Below are positions 25,276-37,875 of a stretch of DNA of 64,000 nucleotides, piece by piece. Source of the stretch: Perca fluviatilis. Taxonomy: Eukaryota; Chordata; Actinopteri; Perciformes; Percidae. A program made the position numbers and the translations under genes. Under the pieces are notes generated by a model that made no database searches, was not told the DNA's origin, and was given only the letters and a program-made list of their open reading frames with translations. The stretch covers positions 3,256,764-3,320,763 of the forward strand of contig NC_053133.1 in assembly GCF_010015445.1 (NCBI RefSeq). Direction: 5' to 3'. Every line of letters starts with the position of its first letter. Positions within the stretch are counted from its first letter, which is position 1.

Positions 25276-25699
25276 CTATGAAATAGCTTCAATGATTAAT
25301 TGATTTAATTGGCTAATTGTTTAAGCTTCACACAAGTGTGGGAGGGTAGAATAATAAGCTAAAACATCTAGTAGCCTATAATATTGAATTTTATCACTTT
25401 AAAATTCAAAGGCAATATTTAGTATATGAATGCATATAAAGACTACTGTGCATAAACATAAATAGGCTACAATAAGAGATGTGTGGATTTGATGGTCAGC
25501 TTACACACATTTTAATTCGCAAGTAATAAACCTTCATAGCTTGACATCAATCATTCTGATTACAGCCATAGTGCCGTAATTACAGCAGGCTCCGTCAGTT
25601 ATATAATAATTTAATTCCAGTAGTCTGCCTAGTTAAGGACAAGATACATAGGCCTATAGATCTATAGACCGCCAGAGTTTGATTACTTTGTCTTGAAAC
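25276..25699. other. AT-rich upstream flank of the candidate jcad promoter
   Basis: AT-rich sequence without repeats or open frames of note. It may hold upstream regulatory DNA, but nothing specific is visible. Confidence 0.3.
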
Positions 25700-25976
25700 G
25701 CCGAGTGTGAAGTGACCTTATATCGCTGAGCAGCATCCAGCTGCTGCCTGCCTGCCTCCCCGCTGGAGAAGAGGGATGTCTCCTCCGTGCTGTGCTGTAG
25801 AGGGGGGGGGCTGTTCCACGTTCCCCCAGCAGATCCCATTCCCAGCTCAGTCCGTCCAGAGCAGCGGCGGGGATGAGCGCTCGGGACTAGGCGGCAACGC
25901 AACGACGCATTTCACAGGTAACTGTAGGCTACTTAGGTGGAGTGGCTCCAGGTCGACACACCGACTTTCGTTGGAG

Positions 25977-26015
<39 letters not shown>

Positions 26016-26802
26016 TGTGTGTGTTTTTATGTCCACGTCCCGTGCGGGCGGCTGAGGAGGCGAGCTGCTGCTGTGAGGAGTGCACGGAGGTTGAGAGTCG
26101 CATCTGCTCTGCGTTCAACATTTCCAGCGGTCCCTCAACTTGCCAGTCAAGCCAGCTACCGATCTCCTGTCCGGGCTGTCCCCTGCTTCCTCTGCCGGCA
26201 TTAGAGGATTTAGGACCACACTGTGGCACTTTCGCGGACGCGGCGTTAGAAGGTGAAGGCATGGGAGGATGGCGGTGTTTATTTTTTTTTTAACTTGAAG
26301 CGTGTGTGGGGGCGACTGCCACTATCTGCGGACGCGCGCCTATCAGCTGAAGGTTAAAGATTGCCGATGGAGCTAACCAGGCTAACGTTAGCCCCGTTAT
26401 GTGCCGTTTTGTCGGCTCTGGAAGAGAGGCCAAACTCCGTCCGAATTACGCAGCTTTATATGTCCTGGCTTTCCAGCAGAGATTTATAGCGAGTGGGACA
26501 CTAATTAAGGACTTAAGTGAAATACTGCGGCCAAGGCTTGTATTCGGTAGGCATTCTGTGTTACTCCAAATAGCTATTACTTAGAGATACATTTTAAACT
26601 TGTAGAATTGCTTTGCCTTAAATTTCCTCAGTGGGATTCCATCCACAATGTGCTGTGATGGGCGACAGTAAGCAGTTAAGCAGTTGGAGTTATAAAACAG
26701 AGCCATCATTGAAATACAGTCTGTATAGTGGGTCATCCATCCGCCGAATTTAACCATGGACCTCTACTGATCCGTACAAGGTCTTAAGTCTTGTCGAAAC
26801 AG
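25700..26802 (+). promoter_or_regulatory. jcad: Candidate promoter and untranslated first exon(s) of jcad
   Basis: This is the most GC- and CpG-rich block upstream of the jcad coding exons (GCAGCGGCGGGGATGAGCGC, TTTCGCGGACGCGGCG, GGACGCGCGCC). Two good splice donors are visible: CAG|GTAACT after 25,917 and CAG|GTATGC after 26,802. Either could join the exon acceptor at 37,875. A (TG)n run lies at about 25,979-26,020. Open frames here cross the donors and look non-coding. Without transcript data the exact first exon and start site are inference. Confidence 0.4.
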
Positions 26803-28789
26803 GTATGCATGTGTTCCTTACTGTAACGAACCTTTAAACAGACTGATGTTTTAACGGGATTTGGCGTGGTGTCTCCCGGCGTCTGTGAACTGCGCGCATC
26901 GGGGCTAGGCTAGTATGCTACGGCAGCAACCTGCAACGCAACCAGCAGGGCTAGCATCATCCCAAACCTGTCAATCATTTCGTATAACGAAATGATGACA
27001 ACACTCGGGACAAGGAACGCGTATCGCTCTCGGTTCTGCTCGGACGCTTAGGGACGCCAAATGGCGATGGAAATGAGCCGCAAACAGCCCTTGGCAAATG
27101 GTATGCCAAGTTTAGGTTGCTTTGATGTTTGCACGCTGTCACTTTGTCACACCTGCTGTTTGCATGATGATGGCTGCTGCTTGACCTCTCTTCTCCCCTG
27201 CATGCCTCCTGCAACGCTCTGCCTCACAATCTTGCATTATTTTATAGGCTACTGTCAAAACAGCCATCCTGCTGCCAGTTTGCTGAAATTGGTATGTTAT
27301 GTGCTTAAGATTTACATTTGTTCTTATACTGAATGCTGAACTTAAAAGGTTTTACAGCGTTGTGATATTTAATAGCCTTCAAGACTGGATGGTAAATCAC
27401 TTCCCTGCTCTTCACTCACACCTCGAATTATGTCACAGTGTTTGCAATTGCTTGATGGCTCTAATTTTAGAAGGTCTTGCACATAAATTGTTACTGTCAC
27501 TTTAGGGACCTCTAGAGGCCACATTGATTGATTGAAAGCCAAGATTTCCCCCTAATCCGTTCAAGTGAAACATTAGTTATGATGTTGCTGCAGTGAACAA
27601 ATGGATTGTCATCATCTCAAGTAGGTGTTTGTGTTGTTTTTCTTATTTTGTACCCATGTCTTATTTGGACTGGTCTGTCATGGCCTCAGGTCAGATTATT
27701 TTACGTTGCGTTGGTTATAGTATTTATGGTAGTAGTCTATTAACATTGCCCGGGAGTGATCCGTTCCATCTCGCCAAGACCTTTCATAGCTCAGTGAGCT
27801 TACATCAAAAGCTGTTAGTAAATGTCAGTAAAGAAGCATTTTTCCTGACAGTGTGCAGGATTTGCATTTCCCACACCAGCGCCAGAAAAAGGGTAAGGGA
27901 AAATCGTAGGTGTGTGTTGCATAGGCCCATGTGTGTTATGTGGTGAGTCTTTCACACATCCTTGAGACTGGGATGGTGTGTGAACACAAGGCCCTGATAG
28001 ATGCCCTGAGGGGGCTGGGGAGATGGTGGGACGCGGAACATATTAAGAAGGGAAGCAGCTCATTAATTCTTTCCAGCAGCGGGGGAAAGGGTTGGTCAGC
28101 GAAACTGGAGGGGCCCTCCACTGCTATGAAATGAGTCATACCGGTTCAACTTTCAGGAGTGGTCCAAAACAGCCAGCGATAAGGGTCTGGAATAACTTCT
28201 TGGTGTTGCAGGCAATCCGGTCGTCCCAAGGCTAGACTTTCCCTTTTTCCAGTAATGCGTGTGCGCACTGCACTAGTTGTTTTTAGCAGGTTTGACAGAC
28301 TATCTTACTCCCTCAGTCCACTCTCTGTCTGTTTTAAGTTTCTAGGCCAAGTGCATGAAGAAAATGAGTTGTTGTGCTAAAGCCAAAGCCTTTGAAAGTC
28401 CTCTGATGTTTGCCCGGCTACAGGGATCCCCTCGGAGGTCCTGCCTGATGTCACATGTGATGTCAGAGCAGAGGTGACGCAGGCAGGAGGAAGGAGGCCC
28501 GTGGATGAAGCCAGCCAGAAACGTGTGAAAGCTACTGACATCTGCCAGTGTGCCTGTAGAGAGTGAGAGCGCAGGGGCAGAGAATGTGAGGCATGTAACG
28601 CCATGGAGAAGTATTCAGTGAATATACTGTTAACGTCCTATCTGGATGCTAGCTGGTTGATGTTCATATGTGTGGCAGATGTTCGAGCTGCCTGCTTTGT
28701 GATTTCTGCATGTCAGTTTTATGCCAGTGCGGCGATTAAGCCCTTGAGATAACCCTGACCATTCATTTTCACTTGTTTACTGCTTTATT

Positions 28790-29190
28790 AGGGCTGCATG
28801 TTTTTTCTGTCGTCATTGCGATATCAACTGGCCCTAAACACATCACGAAATAAACACATCACGAAATAAACACATCTCGAAAGTGTTAGTGTTAGTTGTG
28901 TTAGTTGAAAGAACATATCAGGAGAAAACTGCACTTTTTAATGTAACTGTTATTCTTTTTTTAGTGGTGCCGTTTATATTCAGTTAAATGTTTAATTTGT
29001 TCAATAAAAGAATGTTGGAAATGATTTCCTTTCATTCGTTTAAAATTCAACGAGCAATTTGATGTATTTTAGCAGAACACTGAAAGCAGCTGAACTGAGT
29101 ACGCTTTAATATCTGTTTATTTATCGCAAGTAGTATTGTTATCGCGATATTCAACAAAGTTATCGCATATTTCCCTCATATCCCTCACAT
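28790..29190 (-). mobile_element. MITE-like element with AGGGCTGCA ends, copy 2
   Basis: Begins AGGGCTGCATG and contains TTATCGCGATATTCAACAAAGTTATCGCATATTTCC, matching the family at 24,055 in the opposite orientation. CACATCACGAAATAAA is locally duplicated in tandem. Confidence 0.65.
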
Positions 29191-29241
29191 ACAGCCATAG
29201 TTTACATAGCACTTTTCCAAAATTACCAGGCCACACATTAC

Positions 29242-29677
29242 AGTAGGGCTGGGCGATATGGAGCAAAATCAAACGATCACGTAATTTTTGACCAAATATC
29301 GATATTGCAAGATATTGTCGGGTTGACTATTGGTGCTTTCACAAAATATTTTTTACAATGAGATTTTTGATACATAATCATCAATAATGTGGTAAACAGC
29401 TTCAAGTGAAATTATAGAGAAAAAATAAATATTTTCTTCCCAGCTATATACTGACTATGTTTACATGTGTGCACAAAAACAAATCTGCAATTCTTCAAAT
29501 GATATTCCTTCAAAATGTTTCACGACAGATTTCCTGAGAAAATCGAGTTATGTGCTTGTCATTATCAGTTTACAGAACGTAATTGTATATCACCGTATCT
29601 CGATATATGATTTTATCACGATATGATTCTATTGAAAGACGATCAATTCTCATGTTGAATTATTGATCAGCCCTACT
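29242..29677. mobile_element. MITE with AGTAGGGCTG inverted ends
   Basis: The left end AGTAGGGCTGGGCGATATGG and the right end CAGCCCTACT (29,668-29,677) are exact inverted copies over 10 bp. The interior is AT-rich with ATATCGATATTG motifs and has no coding capacity. Confidence 0.75.
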
Positions 29678-29788
29678 TAACACACGTTATCTACAATGCG
29701 TGGGAGAGCCTTTTCATCCCACCTGTAATCTGCAAGACAACCATCTGTCAACGTAACTCTGCTGTTTCCACGTCCTATCAGCTGTCCA

Positions 29789-30545
29789 TAAAGGTCCAAT
29801 GTGTAGGAATTTCTCCCATCTAGCGTTGAGATCATATATCGCAATCAACTCTCTCGTGCCACGCAGTTCAAAGTAGGTATTACAGCTACGGTAACCTTCA
29901 CGCTAACCTACGCCAAGAGCTTTTTCAATTACGCAGTGGAGAGCATAGACCTACTGTTACACGATCGTGCAATGAAACAAACATTTAGAATTCAGACTGT
30001 TATATTAACCTACCTGTCCAGGAGGTAGCAAGCAAATTCGGCGTCTCTTTCGATCCCCTTTTTCTTCATCAGGTTTTTCCATCTTTGGAAGGCAGCTCCA
30101 ATGTTCACTCTTTTTTTCTCTTGCTCTTTTCAATATCCTTTTTGTTTTTCTGGGCAAAGAAGAAGAAGACTCCTGTTCCTGAAATTTGGATGTTGAATAC
30201 GTGTGGTCCTCCCATGTTTCCTTCTTCAAACTAGCCGGCGCCGGGAAGCTACGATACCCGTTAGCAGCATTAGCAGCACCTGTGAGTTTATCATGTGACA
30301 GAGAAAACGTGAAAGGCGGAGCAGTATGTCCTGTATGTCCCTTACCGGCTAACGTATTTCAAGATGGCGCATGAATATGGAGCGTCTACCCCAGTTCATG
30401 CAAATGCATATGTAAAATTTCATGGCCAATAGGAATACTTGGAATTTATGGTGGTGGTCAATATTCATGAAAAAGGACAAGTTTGTGAACGGGCAACACA
30501 GATTTTGATAATGAACAACTAAACACGTTACACACTGGACCTTTA
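29789..30545 (-). mobile_element. TIR element family B, full length, TA-flanked, with coding relic
   Basis: TIRs are AAAGGTCCAATGTGTA (29,790-29,805) and, in complement, AAAGGTCCAGTGTGTA (30,529-30,544): 15 of 16 match. TA dinucleotides at 29,789-29,790 and 30,544-30,545 fit a TA target duplication, as in Tc1/mariner-like and some other superfamilies. The minus strand encodes a Lys/Glu/Ser-rich stretch of about 70 residues (30,005-30,229; motifs ETWEDHTYSTSKFQEQE and RILKRAREKK). I do not recognise it as a transposase. A truncated copy lies at 4,391-4,712. Confidence 0.8.
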
Positions 30546-30689
30546 AATATCATGCTCTTGATGTGCTCAAGCTGTCCTGATGAGGCATACTCTCTTGGTT
30601 TGGTTAAATAGATTTATGTGGGATTGTTTATTAGTTTTCCTTCTATAATGCTATGCAGGAGGCATGCAGAGTTCATCTGATTAGCAGGA

Positions 30690-30900
30690 AGCCAGAGCGT
30701 GCTAACCCTTTGATCACTGTGTTTCTGGCTGATAAACCACGCCACTGTCATCCCTAGCAAGCCCCGGACCTTGACAGACACTAATTACAACGAAGCCAGT
30801 TTGGCATGCTCCGAAACAGCATGGGTTTGGATTATTTCAGTGCAGGTGATGCCGCGGTTGGATTAGCGCGCCTAATAACCTCTCCTTTATGTTTTGTTTT
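30690..30900. promoter_or_regulatory. Candidate noncoding regulatory block in jcad intron 1
   Basis: Unique, non-repetitive sequence with ACTAATTACAACG, GGATTATTTCAG and GGATTAGCGCGCCTAATAACC, the last an imperfect inverted pair of homeodomain-like cores. Placed between transposon-derived blocks. Regulatory role is inference from composition only. Confidence 0.2.
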
Positions 30901-31761
30901 TGTTCCTCATATGACGTGATCATTTTCAAAGGTTGGCATGAGCTGTGCTGTTTTTGGAGTGCCGGATGCATTCAGTTGAAGGAAATCTCATGACGTCAAA
31001 TCGCTACATTGCAGCTGAACTGAGCTAAGCCTGCTCTACAATGGAAACTGGGTCCGTTGGTATAATTACCCTCACATAGTCAGTGTCTTACTGGTTGCTG
31101 CACAGCTTTGCCTTGTGCATTAATTAGCTGTAAGCTATACTGCTCTTGTGCGTGAGCCAGTTGTTGTTGAACATTTTCTTTGGATTGAAACACTGATACT
31201 GCATTAGAAAAATGTTTGGCTGAACTACTTTTTTGACAGTCTGAAATGAATCAGAACCAAACCGTACGGTCTCAGGCTGTGATGTGTTGGAATATGGTGG
31301 AATAAACCCCCTCCCCCGACTCCCCATCCCATCCTGCCTTTGATTTCGCTGCCAGTGGAGTCTCACTGTAATAAGTTTAGGACTGAAACAATGCAGCGGG
31401 GAATATCTTAGCAGCCCACATGCTATTGTCCGTGAGCTGCCATTCACAAAAGCAAAACAACTGTTGCCACGGGATATACTCGGCAAAGTAATACAAGTGG
31501 GCGTTTTTGGCTAAACCTTTCTGCATGAGCTAATTCACAATGCCTGTTACTTTCTCTCTCTACGAGGAGGCCGTGGACGTTAGAGGAAGCACGTGGGCTG
31601 CAACGTGGTGATGAGCTCTCTTTTGTGATGGCTGTTGAAATCTTCTTTTTTGTTTCCCATCAGTTAAGCAGAGATTCACTTGTTAGTTTACAAACCTGTT
31701 GCAGAGATTTTTCACCTTTAATTTGTCATTGTTGCAATAGGTCATAATTGCCCTAAACCAG

Positions 31762-32485
31762 GGGTATTCAGCGTTTTTTAAGCCAAGGACCCCTTAGCTA
31801 AGAGAGAGAGAGAGACGGATCAGGGACCCCTATTACATATATTGTATAAAATTAAGTTGCATCTTAAACTGGACCTGCAAATAGTCACGCATTGCCAGAC
31901 CTTCCTCCACAGCGATGCGGAAGAGGGTCTGGCTAGTCCACACAGCATTCCGGGATGGGAGAAAATTGTGCTCTGGTTTATTGGCATTTCTTTAAACCAA
32001 TCACAATCGTCTTGGGGGGGCGCTAAGCGCCGGACGGAGCCACGGTGCCTCTGCAAAATAGCCTTGGGAAGGAACTTGTTTCCACTTTCCATTGCTCCGG
32101 TTCCGCCTGAAATTCCGTCGAATCCCACTCTTTTCGCCCAGAAGTCCGCTACCTTCTGCTTTCTTTGTGTTGGAATTTTAAACTCCAGTGAATTTGTGAG
32201 GACTATGGTTAACTGCTCCTCAGATCTCTGCAGGGTAAATCCAGACAGCTAGCTAGACTATCTGTCCAATCGGAGTTTTCTGTTGCACGACTAAAACTAT
32301 TTACAATTTCGGAGTTTAAAATGCCAACACAAAGGAAGCCCAAGGCAACGAATATCCGGCCTAAATGAGTGAAATCCGGCGGATTTTCCCTCGGCAACGG
32401 AGCAATCCCGGAAGTGGAAAATCAAGGATTTAGACTACCCCTGCAGTAACTCTGAGGACCCCCCCTGTTGAAGATCTCTGCTCTA
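31762..32485. repeat. Interspersed repeat family C, copy 2, split by a family A element
   Basis: Family C starts at AAGCCAAGGACCCCTTAGC (about 31,780), stops at about 31,881, and resumes at about 32,438 (GCAGTAACTCTGAGGACCC ... CCCTGTTGAAGATCTCTG). The family A element at 31,882-32,437 sits between the halves, which makes it the younger insertion. Confidence 0.7.
31882..32437 (-). mobile_element. Family A TIR element, copy 4, rearranged
   Basis: It starts TAGTCACGCATTGCCAGAC and ends GGATTTAGACTA, which fits the minus orientation. The middle block (about 32,076-32,300) runs in the plus orientation: TGAGGACTATGGTTAACTGC, then GGTAAATCCAGACAGCTAGC. This copy therefore contains an internal inversion or is a fusion of two copies. 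Confidence 0.75.
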
Positions 32486-33441
32486 AACTGTAGTTGAATG
32501 TCTCCTGAGCATAGTGGGATTTCTCTGATGGATGGAGAGTGTCCAGAGGGCAGATAGCTCCCCAGATAATATGCCCACACTTTATGTTGCTGAGTTACAG
32601 TCTACCTGAAGTGGAGAACTTTGTGCTTTCTAGAGGTCAGTGTGTTTAAAATATGGCCCGAGGTTGTTTGACTGTTTATTCCTCTGGCACCAGCCAAAAA
32701 AAAACGGCCTCCAACTTCTTTCCCCCCGGACAAACCGGGAGCCTGCAGAGAGCCTGATTGAAAACGTTTGCGACACCGTCGGCTCTGCTCCGTCCCCACC
32801 ACGACGCACTTCCTCAGGAAGAGAGACAGCCCCTCTGCCGGACACGGTGATGTCACATAGATAAACAATCTGTGGACCGTTGCTTTGGCTGAATGTGATG
32901 GGCTGTCCCATCCCTGAGAAAATCCCTGTGCGTGCAGAGTCCTCACAGATGCAGGCCAGAGACTAGCCAAACACACACCCACTAGGGTCAGTTGTTATAG
33001 ATCCAAGGAGACTGGGAACAATGTAGTGGAGAGGTGCGGCTCTTGTGGAACATTTTAGGAAGCAGGCTAATGGTGGTTTTTGGTTCCAGGCTCTGGCGTA
33101 TGAGATTTCTTTTGTTGTGGTGTGTTTTTTTTTATGCTGGAGCCTGTTCAACCTAGATTTGTTTTGGTCCGTAGTTCTTCACTTTTAGGAGGGATGTGCT
33201 ATTTTAACACATCGCAGTGTCTTCTTCAGGACGACTTCTATCACTCTTACTTAATATGTTTTGACCACAGTGAAAAATATATTCTCTTATACAGTATATT
33301 TCCATAGACGCATATCGATAAAGTTTATTTACATACTTTGTGACACATGCCTGCGTTCTGGACTATTTACGAACACCCTGAAGCTGCACTTCTGTCCTCC
33401 CCGAGGCCTGATCTAGTTCTCTGTCCTGCATTGTCTGCAGT

Positions 33442-33973
33442 GGTGGCATGTAACTAAGAACATTTACTCAAGCACTGTACTAAGGTACAAATATTGAGGT
33501 ACTTTACTAGAGTCTTTTCTTTTCACGCCACTTTCTACTTCTACTCCGCTACATTTCAGAGAGAAATATTGGACTTTTTACTCCACTACATTCATCTGTT
33601 ACAGCTTTAGTTACTAGTTACTTTAGTTACTCCACTACATTCATCTGTTACAGCTTTAGTTACTAGTTACTTTACACATTCAGATGTCTGCACACTAAAC
33701 ACATGTAGTTTATAATGTTTTATTCTAAATTAAACGAAAACGATGAGACCATTAAACACACAATTGTTTGGATCCTTTACACTTTCTACAATGGGAGGAG
33801 AGTTCTGCTTTAAGTACTTTTACTCTTAATACTTTAAGTACATTTTCCTGATGATGCTTACATACTTTTACTCAAGTAACATTTTCAATGCAGGACTTTA
33901 ACTTGTAACAGAGTATGTTTACAGTGTGGTAGTAGTACTTATACTTCAGTAAAGGATCTGAATATTCTTCCAT
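33442..33973. repeat. ACTTCTACTCC-family repeat, longest copy
   Basis: The longest copy in the window. It runs from ACTCAAGCACTGTACTAAGG through ACTTTCTACTTCTACTCCGC and TACTTTTACTCAAGTAAC to GGATCTGAATATTCTTCC. A 46-bp segment (TTTAGTTACTCCACTACATTC region, about 33,576-33,670) is locally duplicated. Confidence 0.8.
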
Positions 33974-34144
33974 GGCTGATTGTCTGCCACCCATGCTGTC
34001 CCTCTGCTCCCCTTCCTCCACACCTTCCCGCTATGCGCCCATCTCAGTTGGGCCATGAATAAGGAGCTGACACCAAACTGTCAGCCTGCAAGCCGTCATG
34101 CCCCTGCAGCCTGCAGCTGGTGTAGCCACCAGTATGGGCACAGG

Positions 34145-34474
34145 CTAGGGCTCTGCAATTAATCACAATTTTAATGGCGATTTCGGCTCCCAACGATCGG
34201 AAAAACTGAATAATTGAGAAAAACGATTATATATCACATTACGTTTTGCAAGTAAACTCTTATTTTGTCTTGTTCAAATGGGAAAAGTATCAAGGGAAGT
34301 TTTCACAGTTCTAGGTGTTTTTTCACTGTTGACTTGTTTTTCTTTTCACGCTTTTTTAAGTTCAGTAATTGCAACATCTTTCCAAAAGTCAATGAGTAAT
34401 TGTGTCAAATAGTCGGGATTTCAATAGCGACCAAAATAATTGTGATCATGTTTTCCATAATCAAGCAGCCCTAG
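34145..34474. mobile_element. MITE with CTAGGGCT inverted ends
   Basis: CTAGGGCTCTGCAATTAATC at the left is matched by GATTATGGAAAA...GGGCTAG in complement at the right (TAATCAAGCAGCCCTAG). AT-rich interior, no coding capacity. It abuts the SINE that starts at about 34,484. Confidence 0.7.
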
Positions 34475-34483
34475 CACAGCCCT

Positions 34484-34665
34484 GCCTAGGTGGCCTAGTG
34501 GCAGAGCGCGTGCCCATATATAGAGTCTCAGTCCTTGATGCGGAGGTGGTGTGTTTGATTCTGATCTGTGGCACTTTCCTGCATGTCATTCCCCCTCTAT
34601 CTCCCCTTCCACGTCTAAGCTGTCACAGTAAATGGCAAAAAAAGTCTTTAAAAAAATAAAATAAT
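34484..34665 (+). mobile_element. tRNA-derived SINE, near complete
   Basis: It has GCCTAGGTGGCCTAGTGGCAGAGCGCG (A box region), a degenerate B box (GTGTTTGATTCTGATC), a CTTTCCTGCATGTCATTCCC body motif, and a tail AAAAAAAGTCTTTAAAAAAATAAA. Same family as 23,155 and 59,815. Confidence 0.85.
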
Positions 34666-37600
34666 GCTTGTATCAGTTTTTAATAAACAAGCCCTGGCCT
34701 GGCCTTGACAAAAGTTCACTGACCCCAAAGGCGGCGGTCTTACATCTTTCACTGTGTAGTAAATGTAAATGATGTTACAGTAGTAGTGTACAGTGGCTGA
34801 TTAGAGAAAATGTGGAGGCTGGTTTGAGGGTCGTCTGTAGGGAAACGCCAGCCCCCATGTGGCTCTTTTTTATTTTTAGCTTACTTTGCAGCACATTTTA
34901 TCCATAAACTGTATCATTAATTTCTCTCTTTGAGTGAGCCGTGTCATTAAAATACAGCAGATCCCCCCCCCTCCCCCTCCCGACCCCCACCCCCAATTTT
35001 GCCAAATTCAAGAGCCTGTAATGCCAGTCGTTTCCACACAAGAAGGCATTGTTGCGAAACACAATGTTGTTGTGTTTAGGGGGATGAAAGCCGGCCATTG
35101 TTGCATACCGCTGCTTGAATCCGAGGTTTTATTTGATATAAAATGGGTAATTCCATTGCGTAACAGCATTAGCAGTATTTAAACAGAGCTTGTCATGGGA
35201 AAGGAAGGAGTGGGGGTGGGGTAGTGGTGGTTTCCACTGAAAGCAGGCAGGTTACTTACAGGAGGATATGCTCACTTTTACTGATGATGGAGATTATCCT
35301 CATGTAGTGATGACACCAAAAGCAATTGCCTCAGATTAAAGGTTTAGCTAGATTAGACAGCATATGGATATGTATTTAAAACAGGTTCATGTGCAGCCAT
35401 CATAACAAAAGTGAATTATCATATTAATTAACATAGCCCTTGACCTAAGGCTCACTCAATTACTGTAAGCCTTTGCCTGGTTGGAGGGATAGGCTTTATC
35501 TACAGGAAGACAAAGGGTGGTGATACCAATCTGACTCCGATCTCAGAGTCTGATATGGGCTGTAGGGAGACTTCATTTAAAGTGTAGAAGAAACATTTTA
35601 GAGAAACATTCTTGTTCTTCACAGGAGTTCGAATAATCTTTAGTGACAAACGACCACAAATATTACCATCTTGGGTTCCATTTTTTTCCGGCATTTACAG
35701 TACTATGTGACTTTTTGAACACAATCACTGGCCCATTGCCCATTAAGTTCAACTACAGTTCATGAAATAACAGTCAATGGAAAACTATGTCCCTCCCAGG
35801 TCCGCATTCTCATTTGGAAGCGAATGAAGAAAACCAAAACCCATCTTTTGTTGGAACATTGTTCACATGAACCTCCCTACCAAACTCAGAAGTAGCCTCT
35901 CCTTGAGGGGATTACTCAAAAATACGCAAATGGAAAGAGTTAAACTCGACAAAAGTATTAACTGGGTAAGCGCCAAGAGTCAATCCTCCAAAACTAACAG
36001 GTTTAAGGTTTTAAATGAAGAAGATAATCGTATTAGAGAGCCAGACATACAAAGAGAGCGGCATTTCACGGTCTCGGATCCTGTTAATCACCTAGTAGGC
36101 TATCCTAGGGTTCAGGTACAAGGAGGTGGGGGGGGGGGGAGAAGAAAACAGAGTGGGGTAGTGATGCTGCCCTCTGAGTCAGGACCCCTTTCATAGTTGG
36201 ATTTTGTCATCTCTATGGGACTACCATGGCTAAACAAATGCTAAGAAGCAAAACAAATGCTAATCTGTTTGCAGCTGAATACATTTCGGCAAGGCTGTGT
36301 CAGGCCGTTGGATTTTCAGAACTGAAAACAAGCAATTTGGCCATGCCATTAAACGATCGTAGTGTGATTGGCTTTTAAACTGTCTGAACAGCATTTGATT
36401 CTGGCAAGGAGTCTCACACTGCTGTTCCTGAAAGCCATTTCTTATTAAGGACAGCCAGGTTGTTGGCAGTGTGCTCCAGTGGAGAGTATTGAATGAGTGG
36501 GCTGCAGCAGCAGCAGCTGTCCTGTTGACAAGGCAGCAAGCATGACTTCATCAATGGCATTACATCATGAGCACATGCACCCTGGGTATCATTAGTGCAA
36601 TTCTTCATCAGTCCTTGATACTAATACCTATGGTCATTTTTCTTTCTTTCTGCAGAAGGCAAAAGTCATTGATTTTACCTATACAATCTTAGTAGATTAT
36701 TAGACTTTAGTCAGCGGGGCGATCACGTAAGGCTTGTAGCATGCGGACGCACCGAAAGTGTTGTTGTCATTACTTAGAATTCCTCACGGGGGCGACAGAA
36801 ACTACGCACTATGGCTTAAAGTATTATGTCGTCTATAAAACACAGGCAAATAGTGAAGGATTTCCATCCCGTCATTTTGTGGCTTGTTTTATCTCTCCAG
36901 ACAAAAAAACGGATCATATTTCATTGACTATCATAGAGGACTAAGAAAACCATCACAATTCACATTTGAAGAGCAGGAACAATCAAATCTTTGACATTTT
37001 TGCCTAAGACAAATTACATAACCGATTGATTTTCTGTTGATCGATTCATCTGCTAATCATTGGAGCTCCACACACACACACACACACACACTAGAAGAGG
37101 GGGCAAGGAGCATGTTGAATCATTTGTTTAGTTCCTTTCGATTTTGATTAGTCTGTACTTTTTATATTGATTTCAAGTGTGTATGTCTAAGGATTCAGAA
37201 ATGAAGGTAGTACTGAATATAGAAACCCTCATCCAGGGCCAAATATCTTTCAGGTCATATAGTTGAAATTTTTTTCTCATCCCAGAAAATATCTTTGACA
37301 TGAAGAAAAGATGTCAAGAGAGAGGATGCGGAAGGGAGCAGAGAGGAATACAATTCCCCAGTCGCCTCATTGATGCAAAACATGAGCAGTGTTTGGCTGC
37401 TAACAGCTCCCTTACAGCCTACTGTATGGAAGTCTACAGGGAGCCCACGGTAAACAGTGACATTTCACTGCAGCACCAGCAGCCTTCAGAAACTCTTGTT
37501 GCCGTTGAACATCATGCTATTTAGGGTTTCCTTGTGAGGGTGTTTGTTTACCTCCCCGTCCTCCTCAATTCTAGACATGGTTGTGTTTGGCGCCGGTGAT

Positions 37601-37875
37601 CTCCGAGTGAGATGGAAAGAGGGTTGTTGCTAGGAGGACTGAAGAAGAGAGGAGGGAGGGACAGGCTGCCGGAATGGCGGGTGATCTCGGTTTTGTCGTG
37701 GGTTTTCGGGGGTCTTTTTGGTTTGTTTTTCGTCCTCTCAACTGTCCATATGAGTTGGGACCCTTGACAAAAAAACTGGACACGGGTAGCGGGTGTAATG
37801 GTTTTAGCGTCACCTTCTTTTCTCTGTCTCTCTCCTTGTCTCCTCATGTCGTCCCCCTTCTCTCTCTTTCCCCAG

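Larger units (their letters stand above)
26803..37875 (+). other. jcad: jcad intron 1 (about 11 kb)
   Basis: This runs from a candidate donor after 26,802 to the acceptor CTCTCTTTCCCCAG ending at 37,875. It holds transposon copies at 28,790, 29,242, 29,789, 31,762-32,485, 33,442, 34,145 and 34,484, and an (AC)n run at about 37,070-37,091. Other stretches are unique sequence, with open frames no longer than about 126 codons and no recognised domain. Enhancers would be expected in such an intron, but none is proven. Confidence 0.4.

Noticed and set aside
25776..26204. 142-codon open frame in the GC-rich block before jcad
   Set aside because: Crosses a strong splice donor and a (TG)n repeat; GC-rich DNA lacks stops by chance. 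More likely untranslated exon and intron.
32602..32982. 126-codon minus-strand frame in jcad intron 1
   Set aside because: Antisense to the intron, overlaps a second frame on the same strand, and shows no recognisable motif.
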